Shown in pieces: positions 40,121 to 51,339 of a stretch of DNA of 64,000 bases. The notes beneath the pieces are model-generated. The model saw nothing but the letters and a program-made list of their open reading frames with translations. It did no database searches and was not told the origin of the DNA. The position numbers and the translations under genes were made by a program. The DNA comes from Trichoplax adhaerens (lineage: Eukaryota > Placozoa > Uniplacotomia > Trichoplacea > Trichoplacidae): positions 3,616,008 through 3,680,007 of the forward strand of contig NW_002060943.1 of assembly GCF_000150275.1 (NCBI RefSeq). The letters are read 5' to 3'. Numbering within the stretch: position 1 is the first letter of the stretch; each line of letters begins with the position of its first letter.

Positions 40121-41555
40121 TATTACACCGCTAGATTACTCAGAATATTTTTAACTTTGGTTAGAGATAAATTTAAATCTTTTCGAAATCAATATTGTCT
40201 CTTCCTTTGAAATAATTATTACGTTTTTGTTTCATTAAAAATAATTAAGATCACGTATTTAGTAAATTTATGTTTGAATTTAGCTGCATTAATGCGAATT
40301 TACATTTGCGTAATTATACTTAATTAGGTCTAAATATTAAGTTTACTTAACCTTTGTATCTCATAGCGGTGTTTGGTAAAGATATGAAATACGTTTACTC
40401 TTATGATACTTAATTCAAAATCAATATAGCGGCATTATGATATTTCCCAGTCGAATTATTTCTTCGCCGATCAAGTTTTACAATTTTTACATTAATTTAA
40501 CGCGTATTAGCTTAAGTCCCGTTACTTAAAGAGCGTTCTAATATCTGAACTTCTAAACTATCTTATTGACCGCTCTGTACTGAGTAAATCGTTAATGGTG
40601 CCTGAATACATTACAATACAGCTAGAAAAGATTTCCAATTATATTAGTGATAATTTCCTAAAATCAACACTAATCAAGTACCTATAGACTGCCAAAGAAG
40701 TCAATTTTAGGGTTTAAGTAATTTTTCTGCAGGTTACTCTTCCCAAAACGACACTATAAGTAGGAAATGCGCTATCAAAAATATTGTGCATGCCATTAAT
40801 AGACGCCTGAAGTCGATTTCTTTTCTAACGAGCCGCAAATTAAGCGCAGAATATTAGTAATAAAGCTCTTGATTGTTTCGCATATACCTTAATATATTTT
40901 AAGGATTAATTTAATTTAATTATCTAATATTAATGTTCTCTAATAACAGGGTAGGAAACCAAACTCAGTTTTCATATAAATTACAAAACTGAAGATAATA
41001 ACCTTGTATGAGAATTCTATATTGGTTCCTGTAACATCTTGCGGAGCTTTGATAGTCATAGCACGTATACGGGATCAGAGCTTTTATTGGAATTGACGTA
41101 GGATTAGACATGTAAGATTAGGTTAAATGAAGACTAGACAAGAAAACGGTCATTAAAATCATACTTATAAACTACTTACATTCTAAATGTGAGTTTATCA
41201 TAACAGGACATAGTCGATATACATTATCCAGAAATACATCTTAATAGTAGCACTACATAGATCGTATTATTCATAACGTTACTATTGAAGAATATATCTT
41301 GATATATTACAATAGTAATATTGTGAGCACAGCATATGACAGTTCCAGATTTGAATGTATATTCATACGTAAATAAAACCGCTAAACCATTCATGATTAA
41401 GTAAACCCATGTAAAAGTCAATAGATCAGTTTTCCTTTGCACAGACTACAAGATAAATATCTCGTTTAGGCTAGGAAAATTTCATTAATTTTGGTAGAAA
41501 ATAACCTGACGAATATTGTATGTAAAACCTGCCAGTTTTACCACGAAATTCGATA
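40121..41555. other. Noncoding stretch downstream of CA-D
   Basis: AT-rich. A minus-strand open frame at 41224-41442 is hydrophobic but has no family match, and lies 3' of the CA-D stop. No supported feature. Confidence 0.5.
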
Positions 41556-44022
41556 TTATGATTTCATCATGTTACCATAAACTGCAACAATAGCGCCTAT
41601 TGCTACTATGACGACAGCGAATATACTACCAAAAACTATTATAATAGTGTTAGTATATGCATTAGTATCGAAACTGCTATAGACGATCCTGTTATTCAAT
41701 GGTTGTACAGGTCGATAATTTTTTTCGATATACTTAGAACTTGATTTATTTCGAGCTGTGGCATAAAGCTTTCGGAATTGATTCATCTAGGGCACAAAAA
41801 AGGCTATAGACTTAGATAATAACAATCGATTTCGCAACTAGCCAAAATTCTTGCTACTGTTGAATGAGTTTATATTTCTTCTTCTAGTTAAGGACTAAAA
41901 TTACCTGCTGGCTTGATATAGTAATCGGTTCTTCCATCACAATCCATCGTACTGATTCTTCACATAGCGGTGTTGTTAACGACCCAGGAAATGTAAAGTA
42001 TTTGCTCATATCTTTAGGTAAGAAAGACGAGTAACTAAAACCATTGGCAGTTACTGTTTCGTCTGTAAGGTTGATGTTGACCAGATGATCCAATCAGGAC
42101 AGTGAACATTTTCAATATCGACCATAATTTAATTAAAAATTATTTGTTAGTAAATAAGAATCGCCAGTACTACAATCTTAAGTTATGGAAGAGAGTAATA
42201 TTAAAATTTTAGTCGCTAGACTTGCTGATAGCTAAAATACAAAGTGCAGAAACTTCTTGAAATATGTATTCAATTTGTAAGTTGGTAAAAGAAACAGAAT
42301 GGAATACCTTTCCTATCAACAAATATTCGTACATGAGTTTTTAAAATCTCACCTTTATACTGAAGTTTTTGCATATATTGTAATAGCCAACTAAACCCTG
42401 CACTGCCTTCTCCGATCTGTAAGAAAAGATGTTCAATTTTTGTTTTATTGATGTTATTTTGCTGTACCTATGTACGTTAATATTCAATAGAAATTCTTGC
42501 CATCTGCTACGTATACTACATGTATTGCTTTGGATTAAGTTACCTTAGCAAAAATGCCAATCACAGCTAACCCATCGGGCTTAGGGATTGCTTGAAGAAC
42601 GTTTTGATATTTAATGTTGTAGTGTACAATGTGAATCTAGCACAGTATAAAAGTAATGGAAAATACATTGGTTAGCCTTTCAGATTGTAACGGTCATAGC
42701 TATCCAGAAACTTGAAATAACCACCTAACTATAGGTTCTTATTACAGATATAGATCTATGTTCTTGCTATTAAGCATTACTGATTTTTTGTAAACTTATT
42801 TCTTATGCATAAAGTAACAGCAATAATAATTCTCTCATAGATGAAAATGCCACTGGTTAAATTAAAAAGGATTTTAATTGTATACATCATTAGAGTCTCC
42901 TAACTGACATAGATTTATGTTATTGTTTTTTGAATAACTGGTTTGTTTGCAAGAAGGTTTGCTAAGTATAAATTAAATGACAACGACTTTAATAATAGTT
43001 TGAATGCTATTCGTAACAATAAATTTTTTTTCACCCTATAGTACTAATAGATTCTTATTATCGATGTAGACTTATATTCTGGCGTTTAGCAGTAGAATTT
43101 AATTTGTTGATGATTTAGTTAGATACAAAGTAATTGTAATAATATGGCATGTATACTCTAGCAGGATATTAATAGACTCGATCAGAAAGCTATAGAGCCA
43201 ATAAGACATTAGCTACATAGAGTTGATATAACGAAAATGTTACCTCGATAGGATAATATTTGTTATCAATAGCATTTTCAGACCCGTAATTATCCGAAGC
43301 ACCCCAATGAAAATGCAAATGATGAGCTCTGTAAAAAACTCCACTATTTAATGGATCAACTAAAACTGGACTATAGTCGATTGCAGGTTGTATAAATATT
43401 GATTTGCCAATATTTGTTAAAGTAGTTTTAATATTAGGCTGAGGAGAAATGTAGTGCGAAGCTTGTATATGCTCTAACTTTGGATTAAAAGTGGTTCGTA
43501 GCGAATCAATATTAATTGGAGACTGTCTTTTTCCAAGACAAATCGGATAATACTGGCCCCACTTGGAAGGACCTATTCAAGAAATTATATTATAGTAAGT
43601 ACAATATTAAGAAAATATTATAGCTTTGTTCTGTTAGATAACAGTACCTATCATCATACTAGTAAGAAATAGCTTATTTTCACTAATAATGATACACTCT
43701 CACCATTATCAGAGCCATATCCCCAAACGAATGTGCTGCCTAGGTTAGCAAAAATTAATTTTATATCGATAGTTAATAACATCAATCACATAAAAATTAC
43801 AGCGATGATATGCTGCTTATTTAGATAGGGATGTTACGCAGATATGAATTATGGTAGTTTGTCAATTTTCAAATTAAAATTTTTAACCTAGTAAATTGAC
43901 GATTTTAACACTAAAGTAATAGATATTCGAAATTAGCATCAATTGAATAACTTACTCGTTGCAGGAACGACTGGATTTATGAGTTGCAGGATTATCGCAA
44001 TGAAAATGACATACGCGCGCAT
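41556..44022 (-). CDS. Secreted, membrane-anchored alpha carbonic anhydrase CA-D (7 exons, 325 aa)
   Basis: Exons in transcript order: 43956-44022, 43704-43739, 43244-43572, 42544-42636, 42353-42416, 41905-42062, 41556-41786; all splice phases match and the 93, 64 and 158-base exons equal those of CA-A and CA-C. It begins with a signal peptide (MRAYVIFIAIILQLINPVV), followed by VWGYG, GPSKWGQYYPIC and QSPINI. Zinc ligands are His121 and His123 (LHFHWG) and His146 (IHIVHYN), with Glu133 in GSE. The substrate-pocket motif is GSLTTPLC. The proton-shuttle position is Lys91 (NIGK), not His. The C terminus has a clear transmembrane helix followed by a short polar tail (YGNMMKS), which suggests a true type I anchor rather than GPI. 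It is the most diverged of the cluster. Confidence 0.92.
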
Positions 44023-46271
44023 AGTTTAATCTAGATATTTATCGAAAATAGCTGAACCTCGTGTCGGTAGCCTAATAAAGACGTTAAAGCATTGCAAAGC
44101 AAGAAACGAATAAAGAATGGATATTCTGGAATGTAAAACTTATTATTAAAGAAATAAAGCTCACTACAGATAGGATCACATGCTGGGTTTGTTTAGTGTA
44201 TAAGCACATCAAAGTCATAGGTAATTGTACGATGGATGGTTCCTATTGGGTGCATAACGGTTAATTAGCTATAGTCTGTAGATGATCTCTAGCGAACTCA
44301 TAATGATTGTTGATGTGATAGAACATCACCAACGAATTCATCAATTTGAGATTGTTTTATAAAGTACAATAAGAATCTGATATTTCCGAATATGAGGTTC
44401 ATTCATTATTTATTGATGATAAAACTCGTTACAGGTAGTATTGTTTACCAGGCTGAGCTATAAACGTTTTAAATGTAAGAATGGATGATGTAATAGGTGA
44501 TCTCCAACGGACTATATTGTTTTATAATATACAATAAGAATCTGATATTTCCGAATATACAGTAGACAGTATTGTTTGCCAGGCTGAACTATAAATGCTT
44601 TAAATACAAGAATGGATGATGTAATAGATGATCTCCAACGGACAAATGATTAATTGATGGTTGATGAAGTAATAGATGACCACCTACGAATCTACAAATT
44701 AGATAATGCTTTACAAATATGACGTGCGATAACTTTTTTTAAATTATAATACAACCATCATAGTTACATGGGTTGTTTATGGCGACCATAGTACACAGCC
44801 AAGTAGTTCTCTTGCTTACAATTACAACAGATCTACATATAATTTATACTTAATTTGTACGCAGTCTGGATAATATTATGCTACTAGTTATGATTATTGT
44901 ACTGATAACGACTCCTATGTACCTTTAAGCAGAATACTACAGTATTTTCTAGCTCTTAATATGTATTTAGGATCAATCTTCACACCGGCTAGAATATGTA
45001 CTCTTGTAACTACTAGTACTTAGCGGTGAGAATTTATACTATACTAGTGCAAACTCCCGTCGCTTTGCAGACGGTTTACGATAATGTGCTCATTTAACAG
45101 ATAGTATTACCATTTGATAGACCTACCGTGACGTGTTACGTCAGACATGCAGATTGTTAGTATTTAGTTAGATACCTAATTTATAAGAGAGCTCAAAGGT
45201 CAATTCATGTTATGATCATGGTTACTTTCATATTATATGCATGCTCCAGCGTATTTTAAAGCAGAACTCAAAGTTTTACTAATGTAGATCTAAGAATATA
45301 TGACGGCTGATATTGTTTATCCGTATTAACTTCTTTGTGTACAGTATATATATATAGGTTACGGCCAAAACCCAACAATTTAAGGGAAATTACCGTATTT
45401 CGGACTTTGCCCGCAGTTTTGGTCTTAGTGAAAGCTGTTAATCTGTGTTTAACTGCCCTTGGAAGCAGTTTCTGTGTTACAAAAGTGGCTGTAACATAAG
45501 TACAGTATAAATATAATGAAGCGTCTGCTACATTTTATTCAGTTCACTTAGTTTAATTTTATGTTACCAACAGAATCGTAATAAATAATTGATGCCCAAT
45601 AATTTACAAAGACATAACGTTCAATAAAATTACATCCATAAAACAGGCGTGAATTTTACACTACAAGATAGATTATTTAATAAAATACGGTAAAATAAAA
45701 CCGACATAAAGACCGTACAGCCAAGAATTATATCACAGATGAATTGCTAAATTAGTAAACAACTATTATTTAAGTTGCGGGATACAATTCACAAGGGAAT
45801 TTTAACAATTCACGAGTGAATTAAGTAAGAGTCAAGCTGTGATAAAATAGTGCAAGGCCCAATTATATATTCGTAACGAGGATAAAATATGCAAGCAATT
45901 CAGTTGCAATATGGCTTAAGTATTTTACAATACTATACAATGTTAGATATTTATATCTTTTGGCTATCTCTTTTAAGGTTATTCATCAAAGTCTACGTTT
46001 ATCATTGTGCGTAATGGATAACGGTTTTAACTAAATCTACAACGAATTAGTTTACGAAATCGTGTACAGTACCGTAATATATCGAAGATAACTTTGAGAT
46101 TTTATTAGTTTAACATCTTCATTGTAAAAATACTAATCTGTTTAGTAAATTTTAGCTTCAAAAGCCAATAGTACAATAAAAACTTTTTTTATAGCAAAGC
46201 CTACTTCTGAAATTGTTAATTGGCGAAATTCACAGCTGATATTCGAAAACAATAAATCGTGTAGTTTTGTA
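44023..46271. other. Noncoding gap upstream of CA-D and downstream of WDR45
   Basis: It contains the CA-D promoter region, a two-unit tandem repeat (listed) and AT-rich sequence. TTTATT at 46101-46106 (AATAAA on the minus strand) is a candidate WDR45 polyadenylation signal, 166 bases after the stop. No gene recognised. Confidence 0.55.
44351..44650. repeat. Tandem repeat, two units of about 130-165 bp
   Basis: Units start at 44351 and 44517 with ATTGTTTTATAA. Both contain AATCTGATATTTCCGAATAT, CAGGCTGA.CTATAAA, AAGAATGGATGATGTAATAG and GATCTCCAACGGAC. The second unit lacks about 35 bases. It lies 330-630 bp upstream of the CA-D start codon. Confidence 0.75.
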
Positions 46272-49200
46272 CTAAAATTCGTTGTCGCCAATGCAAAGAT
46301 ACATGCCATATTCCGTACGGGTACAAACTCCGTCCAATGAAAATTTGTATTTGTGGAATGTGCCATTGATGCATATAACTAAAAAAATTTGATTCTATTT
46401 CAGTGGATAGTTTACTGAGTCCATACAAAAAATTGAAATCGAGCATTTTATTACCTACTACAGTATGGTCACTGGTAAAGGCACATATACAAGCACATTC
46501 TAAAGGAATGGTAAAATTAGTAAAATCCCAAACCGAATCTACGTATTGCCCATATAGTCCAATTTTAGATAATCTACCAAAATCAAGTAATAAATTGCGT
46601 TACGGTTATATAATCTTATGTTATATATAATACGCATTTAGGCTATATATTTATATAAATTAGGGTACAATTGGGTATTCTTACGCAGATCTCCGATTTA
46701 AAGAAGTGAGATTAAGAGCAAAGATGTGGACTGTTCCTTTATCGCTAGATGCACACAGGTATTCCGAATTTAAACTAAAATTCATACTAAAGAATAAAAC
46801 GAAATTTCTTAGTGATAACTTTAATTCTACACAAGATCAATTCGTATAGCGTCTAAACTTTTTCATTCTCAACGATAGCACATAGAATGCCCGACAAGCT
46901 GTGGCACATAAATTTACCAATATAGTGTAGCAGGATCTAATCCACGCCTGAATTCAAATAACTTTTGCTGAGAGGAAGTATCAAATATTCGTATTAGGGT
47001 CCCCTGTTAGATTGAATTCATTTTGATTGTTAGGTTAAATTTGATTTGAGTTAATAATATTTCTATTAGTTGCTATATGTATGATGCATGATAGCTTAGC
47101 ATGAATGGAATTCAACAAAAGTTAAAATATCAATAGATACCTTCACTGACGCAGTCGCTACACGTGAACCCTGATGATTTAAAGCTATACAGGCCAAAGC
47201 ATTTTCGTGAGCGTTAATGACCGGCTGATGACTCTTGTCATCATCTCGATGTTGCATCAAATCCTATAATGGAATACAGGAAGATGGTAACTAATGCAAT
47301 TTTTAAGAGACAATATACCATAGGCTACGTTATTTTACTGTGAAGTTGGTGTACTATCGATTTTAGTCAGAACTTACAATTAGTTGCAATCTACCGGTTA
47401 TCTTGCCAGGAAAAACCAATACTGCATGATTAGTACTAGAAGAGATTTCACAAAGACCTAAAATAATGATATTAAATTAAGAATTTATACATCGTATTCA
47501 ATTACATATGCTCTAATATAGTGGCATTACAATGACATCAAGATTAGTGTGAGAACATTATACCGTTTGGGTTTTCTGCTGTAGCAAACGAATAAAGTAA
47601 TTTGCTGGTATTAGGAAATGAGAATACGTATAGCATCTTACTTAATACAACAATAATCCTAAAACAAAAAAAATTGGATAAGATGGCAAATTAGCGGCGT
47701 TATACGCATTCTATGCTTAACGGTTAATGAGGTACCAATGAAAGGATCATCAATATCAATGGTTCATACCTATTTCGTCTCATTCGTACTGCTAAGACTG
47801 ACGATTTAAAAGAGTACCGTAATACGAATTGCCTTTTAAGATCATCCCAAATTAAAACTATACCATAAAGAAGTATTAATAGCAATTAGCTCACATTATA
47901 TATATATGTGTACTCGCATACATACAGTATATTGCATTTATCAGACGTAATTAAAGTAAAGTATATTGTATATGCATTGTACGATGCCATTTATTTTATC
48001 GAAATTAGCCTAAATTCGAGTAGTAGATACCATCATTAGGTGAGTATTGAGGAAATAAGCCACCACCAACAACGGCCAATAGATTGCACCTGTAAAGCAA
48101 TTGAGTTTGGCTGACACTGCCAACTTGGTCAAATTCTAGAAGTTTAAGGATAAAGAATCAAAGTCACTCTATATCTGCCTAGAATAGATAGCAGTTAGAT
48201 GATTTGTACTGAAGTAAATCGCTAAGTAACATAACGAGGTTGATGTGCATCATAATATTACAGGATGTCTATAATCTTTATAAAATGACAAAAAACTTTA
48301 CCATAATGAAGTCATTACGTTCGCATAATCTTAACGATTGAGTACTATTAATTTAAATCGCTACGCAAGTGCATATTCTTTATAATTATAATTATTACCT
48401 ATAGCGAAATACATGCATAGAATATGAGTATTTATGATGTATCGTGGTTAAGTGTGTAAACAACAAATGAAGGATAGAAATTTCCCACATTCAGTACACA
48501 AACTTGCAAGGAATGTAAAGATGTATTTTACAGCTATTAAGAAGTATAAGGGTATAAAAATGAGTTCTATTCTAATTATAATATGCTTATCTAGCATATA
48601 CTATCTAAATTATAATATACCACCACGAAGCTATTGAATAGATTTATTACTCCTGAGAAATGAAAATAAGTTTAAATTTTCATTATTAACTCTAGTAGCA
48701 TAATGAATACTGCATCATTGAACAAATTTATTACCTAGTCTTGTCTTTTCAGTCAATGGTGAGATGTTATATACACGAAAACCAGTATCCAAAGAGCATG
48801 CAAAGCAGTCTAACAGAAGATCCAAAATACAATTTATGTCATTAGTACCCTTCATTATCAAAGACAATATTTGTTATGATGATTACAGGGATCATGTATA
48901 GAAGACACACACATATGTAAAAGCTATACTATATTCATATTCAGAAATGATACTTCTATAAAAGTGGAATGCATTGATAGCCGGGATTAATATTGATGGA
49001 TTAACTTTGGAACGTACGCGTATTACAATTTTCAGAGTCGTTGTAACATAATATTAAATATATCAATCATAATATTGTCAGCACTTTGGATTTTCCGCAT
49101 GTGATAGACACAGTTATTCGATTCTGATGAAGATCAAGGATTAAGAATGATCTGTAATTGTGTCCAGATACGCTATAAAAGACTACCATGTCATCCATCA

Positions 49201-50540
49201 TTACATGAATCAGTCATAATACGTAGTAGTTGAGGTAGTTTTCTTTCTATGAATGACTTAGTATGTATCAATATTGAAAGAAATGATACGCTAGTAGATA
49301 GTCTACAAGTTAGTGATAGCGGTTGTACATGTAGGTGTATAATAATTGATAACAACAGAACAGCTAATAAGTAACAAGAAGGTGCTGTGTAGTCGTTTTG
49401 GCTAGCCTTAAGATATATATTAAAAGAAACTGTTACTTAGTTGGATTGTGTAACCATTGATAAACTACTACGGTACTGTCGGCTAGTACTGTATATTAGA
49501 ATACGTTTCGATAAGCATTATTGAATTGGATCGATATTTTCTAGCGTCCAGTTGAAATTCATGTTCAATACTGTAGGAGTCTATCGACCATTGGTCATTC
49601 CAATTCGATCCATAACTGTATACTAAGACTGAGAGTGCTACGAACTACAGGCAACAATCGATGGATCGATATTTTCTTGCAGTTGATGATTTATGTTTAA
49701 TTTAATCCACACAGTCTGTCGACCATTAGTCATTCCAATTCGATTCGGTACATTGAAGGTACTAGGGAATACCGATCATTGGATGTATATTTTCTAGCAG
49801 TTGACGATGATTAATGTTCAATATTGTAGGCGTATATCGACCATCGGTTATTCCAATTCGATCCAAAACTCTACTAACGTTGACCTTGCTAGAGACTACA
49901 GGAAATTGAATCGCTATTGGCTTGCAGTTGATGACTGATTGATGTTCAATAATGTAGGCGTTGATCGACCATTGATCATTGCAATTGGATGTACAACTGT
50001 ACTAATATTGGCTGTGCTAGGATGAGGAAATTATTACTGTATCCTATTTAGCGTCTAATCGATTGGATAGAAGCGCAATATAATGCAATGGATCAAGTTG
50101 AGTAGTATAGTCGTATCTGGATTTGATGTATTGGAAGAAGAGTTATGTTGCACCCCTCCATTTCAATTGTCATGAATAGAGGCATGCAATGATCCCTATC
50201 AAAGACGATGATATCACTATCCAATTGCCATAGCGACTAACATCGTTACAACTCCATAGGATGGTATTGGTGATGGACTAAAATTCTTCTATCCATAGTA
50301 GAATACAAATGTCTTTACTGCCAACTACCCAAGTCCCTCTCCCTTTCAATCCATGCCATGAGAAACGAACAAGTACTTTTGATCGTCTTTTACGGGGATT
50401 GCATTACATCGATCTTCTACTGTAATCGCATCAATGATCCTTATAATTGATTTCTGTCGTGATGAACAGTTGCATTCATTACCATGTTGTTGGTTAAAAG
50501 AGAGATGAGCAACTTTATCGCGAATTCCTTCGGACGCCAT
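46272..50540 (-). CDS. WDR45: WDR45/WIPI4 PROPPIN autophagy protein (11 exons, 345 aa)
   Basis: A seven-bladed WD40 beta-propeller that binds PI3P/PI(3,5)P2 and acts with ATG2 in autophagosome growth (family knowledge). Exons in transcript order: 50483-50540, 48735-48809, 48031-48135, 47770-47857, 47564-47658, 47378-47457, 47141-47263, 46918-47003, 46685-46786, 46455-46573, 46272-46378; every phase agrees. It matches human WDR45 along its length: [87 protein letters not shown] and GTFHKYKF. The lipid-binding FRRG is at 226-229. Length is close to human (360 aa). The ATG at 50540 has A at -3 and G at +4; an in-frame ATG at 50552 would add four residues. Intron 1 (1.67 kb) carries a minisatellite. 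It is divergent with CPSF6. Confidence 0.94.
49520..50040. repeat. Minisatellite in WDR45 intron 1, four units of about 125-130 bp
   Basis: Units begin near 49529, 49661, 49781 and 49908 with GGATCGATATTTTCTWGC-like sequence. Each has CAGTTGA.GA, ATGTTCAATA.TGTAGG and TCGACCATTGGTCATTCCAA. Copies differ by substitutions and small indels, so it is not a recent expansion. Confidence 0.8.
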
Positions 50541-51339
50541 GATCGTGATCACGTCGGACTTGTTGGCTTGACGTGCAAGATGAGTTCGTACTTGAAAATG
50601 GCGTCAATGGCAGTAGTGTGTACAGTCAACAATAACATCACGTCACTCTTGTAGGGGCCGGACGTGTGCGCAGTACAGTACACTGTACTGGACCACCGAT
50701 GGACAGATGGACTCTACTGCCTTGCACGCACTCTGCCGTAGGGTACTATACGCTATTCTACAAATCATACTGTACTGGACTGGGCCGGGTTACCGACGGA
50801 CAGATGGAAACGACTGCCTTGCACGCACTCTACAGTACTGTATCATGTCATATCCAGTACACTGTACTGTACTGTACATATTGGACTACTGTACACTGAA
50901 CTATCTGCTAGTCTACGAATCATACTATACTGTACACTATACACTGTACTAGACTGGGCTGGACCACCGACGGACAGATGGACCCGACTGTCTTGCACAC
51001 ACTCTACTGTATCATGTCATACAGTATCCAGTATTCCAGTACACTGTACTGTACATACTGGACTAAACTGAACTGTCTACAGTACTAGTCTACGAATCAT
51101 ACAGTACTGTACTGTACTGTACTGTACACTGTAATGGACCAGGTTGGACCACCGACGGACAGATGGATCCTACTGCCTTGCACGCACTCTACTGTATCAT
51201 GTCATATCCTGTACACTGTACTGTACATACTGGACTATACTGAACTGTCTGCCACTGTAACCGCGGCTGTATCGTCCACCACGCTTCACGTCAAAAGCAA
51301 ACCGTGTGCTCAGTTTTCCATTATTCTTAGTCAAGGAAG
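50541..51339. promoter_or_regulatory. Divergent intergenic region between WDR45 and CPSF6
   Basis: Only 799 bases separate the two start codons, so both promoters must lie here. Most of the space (50690-51250) is a tandem repeat. The unique flanks, 50541-50689 and 51251-51339, are the likeliest core promoters. No TATA box is evident next to either start. Confidence 0.6.
50690..51250. repeat. GTAC-rich minisatellite in the WDR45/CPSF6 promoter gap
   Basis: Units start at 50690, 50787, 50961 and 51146 with GGACCACCGACGGACAGATGG (first unit GATGG, second GGTTACC). Each continues through a CTTGCACGCACTCTACTGTA-type core and long TACTGTACACTGTAC runs. Spacing is 97, 174 and 185 bp, so the first unit is partial. 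Composition is much richer in GC than the surroundings. Frames are open on the plus strand by repeat periodicity, not coding. Confidence 0.85.

Noticed and set aside
41224-41442. Hydrophobic minus-strand open frame just 3' of CA-D.
   Set aside because: It lies after the CA-D stop, shows no homology, and hydrophobic frames arise readily in AT-rich DNA.
46403-46630. Open frames on the plus strand and in shifted minus frames across the last WDR45 exons.
   Set aside because: They are shadows of the spliced WDR45 coding sequence.
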